The notes: generated by a model from the sequence alone, not told the origin. DNA of 25,273 nt from Actinomycetes bacterium (GCA_023403475.1 JAEYEL010000031.1:1-25273); one strand, 5' to 3'; shown: positions 7,881 through 15,507, counted from the first letter of the stretch. Translations and numbers: made by a program.

Positions 7881-7910
7881 GCGTGTTCCGGCGTATTCTG
7901 GCGTATTCGT
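7881..7910. repeat. 10-nt tandem repeat (3 copies) upstream of the ftsZ promoter
   Basis: Three decamers follow one another: GCGTGTTCCG, GCGTATTCTG and GCGTATTCGT (7881-7890, 7891-7900, 7901-7910). A period near one helical turn would present the same face three times, just upstream of the predicted -35 at 7942. This could be a regulator-binding array for ftsZ, but the sequence alone does not show that. Confidence 0.7.
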
Positions 7911-7941
7911 GGACATAGAACATCCATTGTCGCAGCGTAAT

Positions 7942-7969
7942 TTGCAAAAGTCGTTTCATCGTGTACAAT
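7942..7969 (+). promoter_or_regulatory. Predicted sigma-70-type promoter of ftsZ
   Basis: A -35-like TTGCAA (7942-7947) and a -10-like TACAAT (7964-7969) are separated by 16 nt, in the most AT-rich part of the ftsQ-ftsZ gap. Transcription would start near 7976, giving a leader of about 60 nt. A dedicated ftsZ promoter is common in bacteria. This one is a pattern match only. Confidence 0.55.
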
Positions 7970-8034
7970 GTCAGTTTATGAATTGCACTTTGTCATGAAC
8001 GTAGCTTTCAAACGCAGCAGGTGTGGAGGACACG

Positions 8035-9171
8035 ATGCCAAACAACATAGGTTCCGAGCATTTGGCGGTCATCAAGGTCGTCGGAGTAGGCGGCGGTGGC
8101 ACGAATGCCGTGAACCGCATGGTAGAAGCCGGCGTGAAGGGCGTCGAGTTCATTGCGGTCAACACCGATCGTCAGGCGCTGCTCATGTCGGACGCCGATA
8201 AGACGATCCATATTGGCGAAGAGCTCACGCGCGGGCTGGGTGCCGGGGCGAACCCCGAGGTGGGGTGCCAGGCTGCCGAGGAAAGCCGAGCGGAGATACG
8301 CGAAGCCTTGGCCGAGGCGGACATGGTGTTTGTCACGGCGGGCGAGGGAGGCGGTACGGGAACGGGTGCCGCGCCCATCATCGCTGAGATTGCGCGCGAG
8401 GAAATAGGCGCGCTCACGGTGGGAATCGTCACCAAGCCCTTCTCGTTCGAGGGTCGCTTGCGCCGCAACCAGGCCGAGCAGGGTGTCGACCTTCTTTCCC
8501 AAAAGGTCGACACGCTCATCGTCATCCCGAACGACCGTCTGCTTGAAATCGTCGACAAGAAGACGAGTATGCTCGACGCCTTCCGCATTGCCGACGACAC
8601 GTTGCGCCAGGGCATTCAGGGCGTCACCGACCTTATCACCATTCCCGGCCTCATCAACTTGGACTTCGCCGATATCCGCACCGTCATGAAGGATGCGGGT
8701 ACGGCCATGATGGGCATCGGCATCGCTTCCGGCGAAAACCGCGCGCTCGATGCGGCTCAGCAGGCCACGAACTCGAACCTGCTTGAAGCGTCCATTGCCG
8801 GCGCCTCGCGCGTGCTTTTCTCCATTGCCGGCGGTCCCGACCTCACGCTTACGGAAGTGGACGAGGCTGCTCGCACGGTGGAGGCGTGTGCCGACGAGAA
8901 CGCCAACATCATCTACGGCCAGATCATCGACGAGGGCATGGGCGACCAAGTGCGCATCACGGTTATAGCCACCGGTTTCAAGATAAACACGCCCAAGCAG
9001 TCGGCCATCGACTTCTCGCGCAAGGATCTGTTCTCCTCAACCGAACCTGCGGCTCCGGCGGCACCTGCGGCGCAGACCTCCACCTACGCTACGACTACGT
9101 ATTCGAGTTCCACGAGCGGTCGGTTCGCCGACGAAGACTACATCCCCGATTTCCTGAAGCGCCAGCGCTAG
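8035..9171 (+). CDS. ftsZ: FtsZ, tubulin-like cell division GTPase
   Basis: Cytoplasmic GTPase that polymerises into the Z-ring. Visible motifs are the N-terminal KVVGVGGGGTNAVNRM, the tubulin signature GGGTGTG (residues 105-111), NTD-QAL near 43-49, the T7 synergy-loop NLDFADIRTVM, and the C-terminal peptide DYIPDFLKRQR. That tip is the conserved tail used by partners such as SepF, which is encoded nearby. It has 378 residues, normal for the family. The ATG at 8035 was chosen because GGAGGA (8025-8030) is 4 nt upstream; the in-frame GTG at 8023 would overlap that Shine-Dalgarno sequence. A Pro/Ala-rich linker separates the GTPase core from the tail. No ftsA lies between ftsQ and ftsZ, as in other actinobacteria. 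Confidence 0.98.
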   Translation: MPNNIGSEHLAVIKVVGVGGGGTNAVNRMVEAGVKGVEFIAVNTDRQALLMSDADKTIHIGEELTRGLGAGANPEVGCQAAEESRAEIREALAEADMVFVTAGEGGGTGTGAAPIIAEIAREEIGALTVGIVTKPFSFEGRLRRNQAEQGVDLLSQKVDTLIVIPNDRLLEIVDKKTSMLDAFRIADDTLRQGIQGVTDLITIPGLINLDFADIRTVMKDAGTAMMGIGIASGENRALDAAQQATNSNLLEASIAGASRVLFSIAGGPDLTLTEVDEAARTVEACADENANIIYGQIIDEGMGDQVRITVIATGFKINTPKQSAIDFSRKDLFSSTEPAAPAAPAAQTSTYATTTYSSSTSGRFADEDYIPDFLKRQR

Positions 9172-9186
9172 CGCGAAAGCCGCGCC

Positions 9187-10038
9187 GTGCCGACGATGGA
9201 TTCATTGCCCACGCCTCTGCTCGCATTGCGGGAAGAGGCGGGCTTGCTTTTGCTCACCGACGATGCGCTTGCCCGTGCATGCGGCGTGCGCGTGGCGTTC
9301 TCGTCCCGTTTGGGAGGTGTGAGCGAGGGCTGCTTTTCGAGTTTGAACCTTGGCGGGCATGTGGGAGATGATCCCGAATGCGTGCGCGAGAACCGCACAA
9401 AGCTCGCGCGCGCCCTCGGCGCGGACGGCATGCCGCTCATCGTGTTGAACCAGGTGCACGGAACCGATATCGTTTCGGTGCTCGATGCCGAAGAAGCCTC
9501 GCTTGAGCGCGTGCGCGATGAGGCCGTGCGCGGCGCGGACGGCGTGACGGTCGCCGTTTCCGGCGTGGCGGCGCTTCTGTGCTTCGCCGACTGCGCGCCC
9601 CTTGCGGTCGTTTCGCCCACAGGACGGTTCGCGGTGGCACATGCCGGCTGGCGCGGGGCATATGCCCGCATCGCCTCGAAGGCTGTTTCGACGCTTGCGC
9701 AGCTTGACGGGGAAGAAGCCGCGCCAAGCGACTACAACGCCTACATAGGCCCTTGTATCCGTGTGGAATGTTTCGAATGCGGCGAAGACGTTTGCCGCGC
9801 TTTCGCCGACCGCTTCGGTGAAGCGTGCGTTCCGTCTGCGCGGCACGTCGATCTTGCATCAGCGCTAGCCTGCGATCTTGCAAGCGCGGGTATCGAGCCT
9901 TTTCGCATATGCGATGCCGGCATCTGCACGGTATGTCGGTCCGACGAATGGTTCTCGTATCGCGCAAGCAAAGGCTCGTGCGGTCGCCATGGCGCGATCG
10001 CCTTTTCGGAAAGGGAGGTGGTTTCCCATGGGAACTAA
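9187..10038 (+). CDS. pgeF: PgeF/YfiH family peptidoglycan-editing multicopper-like protein
   Basis: Member of the laccase-domain (DUF152, YfiH/YlmD) family. E. coli PgeF corrects misincorporated residues in peptidoglycan precursors, and other family members act on purine nucleosides, so the substrate here is not certain. Visible metal-site motifs are NQVHGTD, CFADCAPL, HAGWRG, GPCIRVECFECGEDV, and the C-terminal CTVC with FSYR and GRHGA. It has 283 residues from the GTG at 9187. An in-frame ATG at 9196 (MDSLPTP) is equally plausible; neither has a clear Shine-Dalgarno sequence. It starts 15 nt after ftsZ and its last 11 nt overlap the next gene. The ftsZ-pgeF-yggS-sepF order is widespread in Gram-positive bacteria. 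Confidence 0.9.
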   Translation: MPTMDSLPTPLLALREEAGLLLLTDDALARACGVRVAFSSRLGGVSEGCFSSLNLGGHVGDDPECVRENRTKLARALGADGMPLIVLNQVHGTDIVSVLDAEEASLERVRDEAVRGADGVTVAVSGVAALLCFADCAPLAVVSPTGRFAVAHAGWRGAYARIASKAVSTLAQLDGEEAAPSDYNAYIGPCIRVECFECGEDVCRAFADRFGEACVPSARHVDLASALACDLASAGIEPFRICDAGICTVCRSDEWFSYRASKGSCGRHGAIAFSEREVVSHGN

Positions 10039-10738
10039 AGAGCGCTACGAGCGCGTCGCCCGCGAAGTGGAGCGCGTCTGCGTCGAAGCGGGTCGCGATC
10101 CGCGCGAGGTGCGCTTGGTGGCGGTTTCGAAAACGGTGGGCGAGGCACAGGTTGCGTGTGCCATGGAGGGGGGCGCGCTCGATTTCGGCGAGAACCGTCC
10201 CGACGAGATTTTGAGAAAGTCTGCCGCGTTCCCGCAGGCTCGCTGGCATTTCATAGGCAACGTGCAGTCGCGGCGCATTCCCGACATCGTAGGCGCGGCC
10301 GCGCTCGTTCATTCCCTGTACCAAGAGCACCATGTGGCCAGGTTCGAAGAGGCGGCCGCACGGCTTGGCAAAGTGCAGGATGTGCTGCTCGAAGTGAACG
10401 TCTCCAAAGAGAAGAGCAAAAGCGGCGTTGCGCCCGAAGACGCGCACTCGCTGCTTGAGGCATGCGCGCAGGTAAAGCACCTGCGCGTGCGCGGGCTCAT
10501 GACCATGGCCCCTCAAGGCGACGCTGCGGTTGCGCGGGAATGCTTCGAGGGTCTTGCGCGCTTGCGCGACGAGCTGCGAGCTGGCCTTGCCCCGTGCCAG
10601 GCGGCGGTTTTCAATGAGCTTTCTATGGGTATGAGTGAAGACTGGCGGGAAGCCGTGTGCGCGGGCGCTACCATAGTGCGCATCGGGCGCGCGGTGTTCG
10701 ATAGCTCGTTTGAGAACAGAGAGCGAACGGCAGGGTAG
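10028..10738 (+). CDS. yggS: YggS/PLPBP family pyridoxal-phosphate homeostasis protein
   Basis: Single-domain alanine-racemase-like TIM barrel that binds PLP but has no known enzymatic activity. Family members (YggS, PROSC) keep PLP and amino-acid pools balanced. The PLP lysine is in LVAVSKT (Lys35). Other motifs are FGENRPDEI, HFIGNVQSRR (HFIGHLQ in most relatives), EVNVSKEKSKSG, LRVRGLMTMAP, FNELSMGMSEDWREAV, and the C-terminal VRIGRAVFD. It has 236 residues from the ATG at 10028, preceded by GGGAGG around 10014-10019. The start overlaps the end of pgeF by 11 nt, suggesting coupling. Longer in-frame starts reach far into pgeF and were rejected. Confidence 0.95.
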   Translation: MGTKERYERVAREVERVCVEAGRDPREVRLVAVSKTVGEAQVACAMEGGALDFGENRPDEILRKSAAFPQARWHFIGNVQSRRIPDIVGAAALVHSLYQEHHVARFEEAAARLGKVQDVLLEVNVSKEKSKSGVAPEDAHSLLEACAQVKHLRVRGLMTMAPQGDAAVARECFEGLARLRDELRAGLAPCQAAVFNELSMGMSEDWREAVCAGATIVRIGRAVFDSSFENRERTAG

Positions 10739-10805
10739 GCGCGCGGGAAAACGAAACGGAAACGCAGCGGCGGCAATCGCCGAATGAAACGAAGCAGGTG
10801 GTACT

Positions 10806-11798
10806 ATGGAGTTGTCGGGAAGAGGGAAATCGGAGCGAAGCATGCTTGACGGCATAAAATCCAAACTCGGTTTTGCCGGATCGAACGATCGGGGTGCAGG
10901 CCAAGGGCGCTATGACGATGCCTACGACGACTACGGGGACTACGGCGAATACGGCGAGTACGGAGAAGGCTACGAAGACTACGGGGACTACGGCGCAGGC
11001 TACGACGCCGGCTCGCAGGGAGGGTACGGAACCTATGCGCCGGTGACCACGCGCGCGGCGAACGACCGCACGGCGCGTTCCCGCTCCCGCGAGACTTCCG
11101 CTCCCAAACTCGTTTCGTACGACGACGTGCGCTCGCACACCCAGCTGCCCGATAACCTCACCCGCGACCCGCTTCCGCCTCGCCGCGTCACTTCCGCTTC
11201 GCGCAGCTATCGCGGGGAGCGCACCATGGTCGATTCGTCGTTGCCTCGCTCGCTCACGCCCGAAGGGGCTGCCGCCACGGCTGCGGCTGCTTCGGGGAAG
11301 GCGCGCTCGGAGGGTCTGAACTCCCTTTTCGAACCGAGTGAGGGCGGCGAGGAACACGACCGCCGCCCATCGCGGTTCGCGTCGGGCGGCGATACGGTCG
11401 CTCCTTCGTCTTATCGCGCATCTGCGCCTGCTGCTGACGTGCGCGCTTCTTCGGCATCGGGTGCGGCTGCCCGCTCCGGATTCGATCCCTACGAGGCGTA
11501 TGCGGGAACAGGCTCCACCTCGTTTTCGTCGTCCCGCGCATGCTCGGTGCTCAAGCCGGCAAGCTATGCCGAAGTCGAGCGTATTGCGAAGATACTCAAG
11601 GCGGGCGACGCGGTCGTTTTGGCGTTGCGCAACACTCCCGATCCGCTTGCGAAGCGTATTCTCGATTTTTCCTTCGGCGTGTCGAGTGCGCTCGAGGCGA
11701 ACGTGGAATGCGTGGCCGACAAGGTGTTCGCCATCACGCGCGGCAATGCGCTCACCGATGCCGAACGCGTAAGCCTGCGAAGTCAAGGGGTGCTGTAA
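10806..11798 (+). CDS. sepF: SepF, FtsZ membrane-anchor protein with an unusually long linker
   Basis: SepF tethers FtsZ to the membrane and substitutes for FtsA in many Gram-positive bacteria. The conserved FtsZ-binding domain is at residues about 246-330, including LKPASYAEVERIAKILKAG, DAVVLALRNTP, and RILDFSFGVSSALEA. The N-terminus (MLDGIKSKLGF) fits the amphipathic membrane-targeting helix. Between them lie over 200 residues of low-complexity sequence, beginning with a DYGDYGEYGEYGE-like Asp/Tyr/Gly stretch and continuing Ser/Ala/Arg-rich. Typical SepF has 130-220 residues in total, so 330 is long. Two starts are plausible: ATG 10806 with AGGTGG 4 nt upstream, and in-frame ATG 10842 with GGAG 6 nt upstream, which begins directly at the amphipathic helix. 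The proC ATG follows the stop immediately. Confidence 0.93.
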   Translation: MELSGRGKSERSMLDGIKSKLGFAGSNDRGAGQGRYDDAYDDYGDYGEYGEYGEGYEDYGDYGAGYDAGSQGGYGTYAPVTTRAANDRTARSRSRETSAPKLVSYDDVRSHTQLPDNLTRDPLPPRRVTSASRSYRGERTMVDSSLPRSLTPEGAAATAAAASGKARSEGLNSLFEPSEGGEEHDRRPSRFASGGDTVAPSSYRASAPAADVRASSASGAAARSGFDPYEAYAGTGSTSFSSSRACSVLKPASYAEVERIAKILKAGDAVVLALRNTPDPLAKRILDFSFGVSSALEANVECVADKVFAITRGNALTDAERVSLRSQGVL

Positions 11799-12698
11799 AT
11801 GCCCGAAAACGCGAACATCTCCGTGCGAGACGGCGATTCCCGTGCGCTTGAGGGTTTTCTTTCCTCGGCCCGCATCGCCGTTATTGGCGGCGGCAAAATG
11901 GGCGAGGCGGTCATAGCCGGCTGGATTGCGGCCGAGCGCGGCTCTGCGCGCTACCTGGCCCCTTCGAACTTCATCGTGGCGAATCCGGGCGAGCAGCGTC
12001 GCGCGTACCTTGAGGGCGCCTACGGCGTTTCCTGCGTTGCCGACGCGCGCGAGATAGATCGGGCAGACGTGGTGATTCTTGCGGTGAAACCGCAGGTTAT
12101 GATAGATGTTTTGGAAAGCATCGCTCTGCTTGGCGCTTATTCGGGAGGAAGGTGCGGCCCTCTGTTCGTTTCGGTTGCCGCCGGTCTTTCCGCCGCGCGC
12201 CTCGAAAGCGCTTTGGCATCCGGGTCGCGCGTGGTGCGAACCATGCCGAACACCCCGCTTCTGGCGGGTTGCGGTGTCACCGCAGTGGCGGGGGGCGCGT
12301 GCGCCACTGCTGAAGACGTGGCGCTCGTGCACGATCTTTTCGCCTGCCTTGGCATGGCGTGCGTGGTGGACGAAGACACCATCGATGTGATCGGCGCGAT
12401 CAGCGGATCGGGCCCTGCCTACGTGGCGGCTCTTATCGAGGCGCTGCGCGATGCAGGCGCACGGCTTGGGCTCGCATCGCAGCTTGCCGAAAAGCTGGCG
12501 TTCGAGACCGTGCGGGGAACGGCCGAGCTTATGGTTCGAACAGGCGAGGGTGCCGAGTCCACGCGCATCGCCGTGTGCAGTCCTAAAGGAACGACCCTAG
12601 CGGCGCTTTCGGCCATGGAGGAAGCGGGCTTTTCTGCCTCTATCGACGCGGGTGTGGCGGCGGCAGTCCGTCGATCGAAGGAGCTGGCTGCATGCTGA
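11799..12698 (+). CDS. proC: ProC, pyrroline-5-carboxylate reductase
   Basis: Catalyses the last step of proline synthesis, reducing pyrroline-5-carboxylate with NAD(P)H. The Rossmann motif VIGGGKMGEA is near residues 28-37, followed by VILAVKPQ, VRTMPNTP, the C-terminal-domain signature ISGSGPAYV, and VCSPKGTTLAAL. In that last block most relatives have PGGTT, so Lys in place of the first Gly is a small deviation. It has 299 residues, slightly longer than usual because of about 20 extra N-terminal residues. The ATG directly follows the sepF stop, with a GGGGTG purine stretch inside the end of sepF. A metabolic gene here is common in actinobacterial and firmicute division clusters. Confidence 0.96.
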   Translation: MPENANISVRDGDSRALEGFLSSARIAVIGGGKMGEAVIAGWIAAERGSARYLAPSNFIVANPGEQRRAYLEGAYGVSCVADAREIDRADVVILAVKPQVMIDVLESIALLGAYSGGRCGPLFVSVAAGLSAARLESALASGSRVVRTMPNTPLLAGCGVTAVAGGACATAEDVALVHDLFACLGMACVVDEDTIDVIGAISGSGPAYVAALIEALRDAGARLGLASQLAEKLAFETVRGTAELMVRTGEGAESTRIAVCSPKGTTLAALSAMEEAGFSASIDAGVAAAVRRSKELAAC

Positions 12699-12756
12699 AG
12701 CACGTCCACCGTATCGCCGCCGTTTCCGATGTTTGCCGACAAAAGGAGCTTGCCCC

Positions 12757-13008
12757 ATGTTGAAATACCTCATCGTTTCGCTTGCCGATGCGTACAGCAT
12801 GGTGATATTCGTGTACGTGCTCATGTCATGGATACCCTCAAGTCGGGGTATCGTTGCCGACGTCTACCGGGTGCTCGGCAAAGTGTGCGACCCTTATCTC
12901 AATCTCTTCAAGAAAATCATCCCCCCTATTGGAATGGTGGACATAACTCCCATAATTGCGCTGCTTGTGCTGCAATTTGGGTCGCGTTTGCTGATAAGAT
13001 TGTTCTAA
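12757..13008 (+). CDS. yggT: YggT family small integral membrane protein
   Basis: 83-residue protein with two hydrophobic helices (LIVSLADAYSMVIFVYVLMSW and ITPIIALLVLQFGSRLLI) around the conserved loop R-LGKVCDPYLNLFKKIIPPIGMVDITP. This matches the YggT (DUF1677-type) single-repeat form. Relatives are encoded next to sepF and divIVA in many Gram-positive genomes and are linked to division or membrane placement, but the exact role is unknown. The ATG at 12757 has AAGGAG at 12743-12748, 8 nt upstream. An in-frame upstream extension would run into the proC gene end. Confidence 0.9.
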   Translation: MLKYLIVSLADAYSMVIFVYVLMSWIPSSRGIVADVYRVLGKVCDPYLNLFKKIIPPIGMVDITPIIALLVLQFGSRLLIRLF

Positions 13009-13010
13009 AC

Positions 13011-13019
13011 TGGTATGAT
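13011..13019 (+). promoter_or_regulatory. Predicted extended -10 promoter of divIVA
   Basis: TGGTATGAT (13011-13019) matches the extended -10 form TG-N-TATNAT in the 47-nt yggT-divIVA gap. No clear -35 lies 16-18 nt upstream, as is common for extended -10 promoters. Transcription would begin near 13026, about 30 nt before the divIVA ATG. It is a pattern match only. Confidence 0.45.
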
Positions 13020-13055
13020 ATGGAAGAACGTGAACGCTAGACGAAGGGAAGAAGA

Positions 13056-13889
13056 ATGGCTATTACGGCGGCTGAGATTCACAACATGAGTTTTTCCATC
13101 GACAGGAAAGGCTACGACGTCGATGAAGTCGATGTGTTCTTGGAACATGTGGCCGACGAGATCGACGCTATGAACAATCAGATCGCCCAGCTTGAAGCTC
13201 AGTTGGACGATTCCCGGTTCGACGGGTTCGATACGCCGGCTCATATGGAAACCGCGCCTGCTGTCGCGGCTTCTTCCGTCGACGATGCCGTGCTTGCCGA
13301 AAAAGACGCGCGTATCGCCGAGCTTGAGAGGAAGGCTGACGACCTTGCCCGCCAGCTCGAGGCGAAGAAGGCCGACGACAACGCCATATCGCAGGTGCTC
13401 ATCAACGCCCAGCGTCTCGCCGACGAGACGGTGGTGAACGCCAAGGCGCAGTCGTCTTCCATCATCCAAGACGCCCAGAACGAGGCGCAGCGCATTCTCG
13501 ACCAAGCCGAAGACGAGAAGCAGGAAGTGATAAGCGCCATCCAGAAGCTCGAAGACGACCGCGAGGACGTGCGCGAGGAATACCGGGATATACTCAAAGA
13601 TTTCATCAGCGACGCAACGCGCAAGCTCGCCGAAATAGGCGGCGATGCGCCCGCTTTGCGCCTTTCTGCCCATGCTCGTCCGCAATCGTCCGCTTCCACC
13701 GAAGCGACAGGCCATCTCGCCATGCCCGTCCAAGCTCCCATCAACGCGAGCGCCGTGCCAGCTTACACTACGCCCCAGGCCACAGGCCCTGTGGTCACCC
13801 CTGCAACGCCCGTTCCCTCCGCCGTAGACAAGGATTTCTCCGGTTTCGGCGACACTGACGACGGCTTCGAGTTCGAGGAAATCGACTAA
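13056..13889 (+). CDS. divIVA: DivIVA-domain polar/septal scaffold protein
   Basis: Coiled-coil scaffold that recognises curved membranes at septa and poles. In actinobacteria the homologue (Wag31) directs polar wall growth. The N-terminal lipid-binding DivIVA domain is at residues about 4-39 (TAAEIHNMSFSIDRKGYDVDEVDVFL). A heptad-rich coiled coil covers about 80-195 (ARIAELERKADDLARQLEA, then AQRILDQAEDEKQEVISAIQ). A Pro/Ala/Thr-rich tail ends in an acidic FEFEEID. It has 277 residues. The ATG at 13056 is preceded by the purine-rich GAAGGGAAGAAG. It follows yggT as in other sepF-yggT-divIVA clusters. Confidence 0.95.
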   Translation: MAITAAEIHNMSFSIDRKGYDVDEVDVFLEHVADEIDAMNNQIAQLEAQLDDSRFDGFDTPAHMETAPAVAASSVDDAVLAEKDARIAELERKADDLARQLEAKKADDNAISQVLINAQRLADETVVNAKAQSSSIIQDAQNEAQRILDQAEDEKQEVISAIQKLEDDREDVREEYRDILKDFISDATRKLAEIGGDAPALRLSAHARPQSSASTEATGHLAMPVQAPINASAVPAYTTPQATGPVVTPATPVPSAVDKDFSGFGDTDDGFEFEEID

Positions 13890-13979
13890 ACGAGTTCCGT
13901 TGGCCTTGCCGGTCGCCACAGCCGCCCTCGTCGGCTTGTCGGCGAACCGGGTCGCAAAAACCAACAGGTGAGAGGGAGC

Positions 13980-14318
13980 ATGTCGGAAAACATATTCATA
14001 GCCGTCCACGTCACGCCTCGGTCGGGGCGTGACGTGGTTTCGGGAGTGAAGGCGCTCGAACAGGGCGGTGGCGGTGCGGCTTGCGTGGGCGGTGTTCATG
14101 AGGCTCGCAACGCCCTCGAGGTTCACGTGCGCGTTACCGCGCCGCCCGACGGAGGCAAGGCGAACAAAGCCGTCTGCAAACTGGTTGCCACCGAGCTGGG
14201 CGTTCCTAAAAGTGCCGTCGAGGTGGCTTTGGGCCACACCTCGCGCCATAAACGTCTCTCCGTCGCATGCGATCTTGCGAAGGCGGAATCTTGGCTGTCG
14301 TCGCTTCCGTCTCTCTAA
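13980..14318 (+). CDS. DUF167 (YggU family) protein
   Basis: 112-residue protein of the small DUF167/YggU family. The conserved core is visible: VHVTPRSGRDVV at the N-terminus, then LEVHVRVTAPPDGGKANKAV, and LGVPKSAVEVALGHTSRHKRLSV. The function of the family is not known. Compared with the usual form there are about 15 extra Gly/Ala-rich residues (EQGGGGAACVGGVHEARN) between the first two strands. The ATG at 13980 has GAGAGGGA just upstream; a GTG at 13968 is in frame but would overlap that site. A 12-bp hairpin sits in codons 9-20 (14006-14037). It is the last gene of the + strand cluster and converges on rnpB. Confidence 0.88.
   Translation: MSENIFIAVHVTPRSGRDVVSGVKALEQGGGGAACVGGVHEARNALEVHVRVTAPPDGGKANKAVCKLVATELGVPKSAVEVALGHTSRHKRLSVACDLAKAESWLSSLPSL
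14006..14037 (+). repeat. 12-bp perfect hairpin near the start of the DUF167 gene
   Basis: CCACGTCACGCC (14006-14017) and GGCGTGACGTGG (14026-14037) are perfect inverted copies around an 8-nt loop, beginning 27 nt after the start codon. A stem this stable inside the early coding sequence could slow or modulate translation. It may also simply reflect the codons for HVTPRSGRDVV. Confidence 0.8.
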
Positions 14319-14394
14319 CGAACGAGTCTGTTCCGCCGTTCGGCCCAATAGCGAAGCGAAGCGGCTCCGGCGACCGACAAGTCGGCGGAACCTG

Positions 14395-14749
14395 CTGCGA
14401 GCGGACCTGTAAGCCGGGTTCTGTCGTGGACGATCATTTATCTCGAACGCACGTCGCCGTGCGTCTCTAGCACGCAACCCGAACGCACGGAAGGGCGGCC
14501 GTATCGCGTTCCTATTTGCGCTTGCTCCAGATAGGGTTTTCCAAGCCGCGCCGTTGCCGACGCGCTGGTGCGCTCTTACCGCACCGTTTCAGCTTTTCTC
14601 CCACAGCCCGCGCGGGCGGCGGGGGAGTTTTCTTTTCTGTGGCACTGATCCGTCGGGTCGCCCCGCCCAGCCGTTAGCTGGCATCTTGCCCTTTGGAGCC
14701 CGGACTTTCCTCACGCCTCGCGGCGCGCGATCGCCCGGCCCGCTCGCAC
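14395..14749 (-). ncRNA. rnpB: RNase P RNA (bacterial type A-like)
   Basis: Catalytic RNA of RNase P, which removes 5' leaders from tRNA precursors. Read on the - strand, the conserved P4 half GAGGAAAGTCCGGGCTCC lies at 14713-14696. The matching 3' region ACAGAACCCGGCTTACAGG lies at about 14425-14407. The ends pair as an 11-bp P1 helix (14737-14747 with 14397-14407, one G-U), which fixes the mature molecule at about 355 nt. The internal GGTAAGAGCGCACC motif is also visible. A TATAAT -10 sits 7 nt before the 5' end. Downstream there is no U-tract terminator; a 9-bp inverted repeat (14330-14338 with 14383-14391) lies in the convergent gap with the DUF167 gene. Confidence 0.95.
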
Positions 14750-14755
14750 TGTGGT

Positions 14756-14761
14756 ATTATA
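14756..14761 (-). promoter_or_regulatory. -10 box of the rnpB promoter
   Basis: On the - strand, positions 14761-14756 read TATAAT, a perfect -10, placed 6-8 nt before the first base of the P1 helix. A -35 is not obvious. Instead an imperfect inverted repeat (TTTCGC 14765-14770 with GCGAAA 14785-14790) covers the spacer and -35 region, and the divergent thiN gene starts at 14858. Confidence 0.65.
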
Positions 14762-14857
14762 GCGTTTCGCCGGCCTGACGGCTAGCGAAACTATTCCGAC
14801 TTCGCTCATTGTCGCGCAAGCGTCCGTTTGCGCGACGGGGAAAGGAACGCATACGCT

Positions 14858-15490
14858 ATGGGAACATGCGCATTGGTCGGCGCGGTCGATTTCAACGCAG
14901 AGGATTTCTCCGCGCGGCAGGCGGCGGGGGAGTTCGACTTCGTCATCGCCGTCGATGCGGGCTTTACGCACCTGGAGGCTTTAGGCGTGCTGCCCGATAT
15001 GGCGGTGGGCGACTTCGATTCCCTAGGGTACGTGCCGCAGTGCCGACGCGTATCGCGACACCCCGTCAAAAAGGACAAAAGCGACATGGAGCTTGCCATG
15101 GAGAAAGCCCTTTTCTGGGATAACGACAACCTCATCGTGTACGGTGCGCTTTCGGGCAGGCTCGACCACACGGTCGCGAACCTGCAGCTGTTCGCGCGCT
15201 ATTCCGAACAAGGCGCCACGGTCACGGGCGTAGGCGACGCGTTCGCCGTGCGCTTCGTGACCGGTCCGGATGTGTTCTTGCTGCCGGAGGGTCTTGGCGC
15301 GGGCACGGTCTCGGTGTTTTCCGCAAGCGACGTTGCGCGCGGCGTCATAGAGAGCGGCTTGGAATATCCCGTGAACGACGAGACCCTCACCAACCGCACG
15401 ACGCGCGGTCTGTCCAACGAGCTTATGGGTGAGCGCGCAACCGTCGCCGTGGAAGAGGGAACGCTTATGGTGTTCTACCCGCTTTTCTAG
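14858..15490 (+). CDS. thiN: Thiamine pyrophosphokinase (ThiN/TPK family)
   Basis: Transfers pyrophosphate from ATP to thiamine, giving thiamine pyrophosphate directly. The N-terminal catalytic domain shows AVDAGFTHLEALGVLPD and AVGDFDSLG, then KDKSDMELAM and the GALSGRLDHTVANLQLF segment, all typical of TPK. The C-terminal beta-rich thiamine-binding domain includes a SVFSAS and GLEYPVNDETL block and the TNRTTRGLSNEL motif. It has 210 residues, normal for the family. The ATG at 14858 was chosen with GGAAAGGA at 14839-14846; a TTG at 14828 is in frame but lies upstream of that site. It stands just before the riboswitch-led thi genes, and its product complements the ThiM/ThiE route in thiamine salvage. 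Confidence 0.93.
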   Translation: MGTCALVGAVDFNAEDFSARQAAGEFDFVIAVDAGFTHLEALGVLPDMAVGDFDSLGYVPQCRRVSRHPVKKDKSDMELAMEKALFWDNDNLIVYGALSGRLDHTVANLQLFARYSEQGATVTGVGDAFAVRFVTGPDVFLLPEGLGAGTVSVFSASDVARGVIESGLEYPVNDETLTNRTTRGLSNELMGERATVAVEEGTLMVFYPLF

Positions 15491-15498
15491 GCGCATGC

Positions 15499-15507
15499 TG
15501 CTATACT
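15499..15507 (+). promoter_or_regulatory. Predicted extended -10 promoter of the thiC transcript
   Basis: TGCTATACT (15499-15507) matches the extended -10 form, in the 33 nt between the thiN stop and the riboswitch. Transcription would begin near 15514, about 10 nt before the TPP aptamer. No convincing -35 is seen. Confidence 0.45.

Noticed and set aside
8023..8034. GTG start for ftsZ four codons upstream
   Set aside because: It overlaps the GGAGGA ribosome-binding site that serves the ATG at 8035.
10668..12332. 554-codon open frame on the - strand across sepF and proC
   Set aside because: Arg/His-rich antisense shadow without motifs; sepF and proC are clear on the + strand.
14330..14391. 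Intrinsic terminator between the DUF167 gene and rnpB
   Set aside because: The 9-bp inverted repeat has a 44-nt loop and no T-tract on either strand.
13005..14477. 490-codon open frame on the - strand across divIVA, the DUF167 gene and rnpB
   Set aside because: It overlaps three recognised genes, including a structural RNA, and shows no domain.
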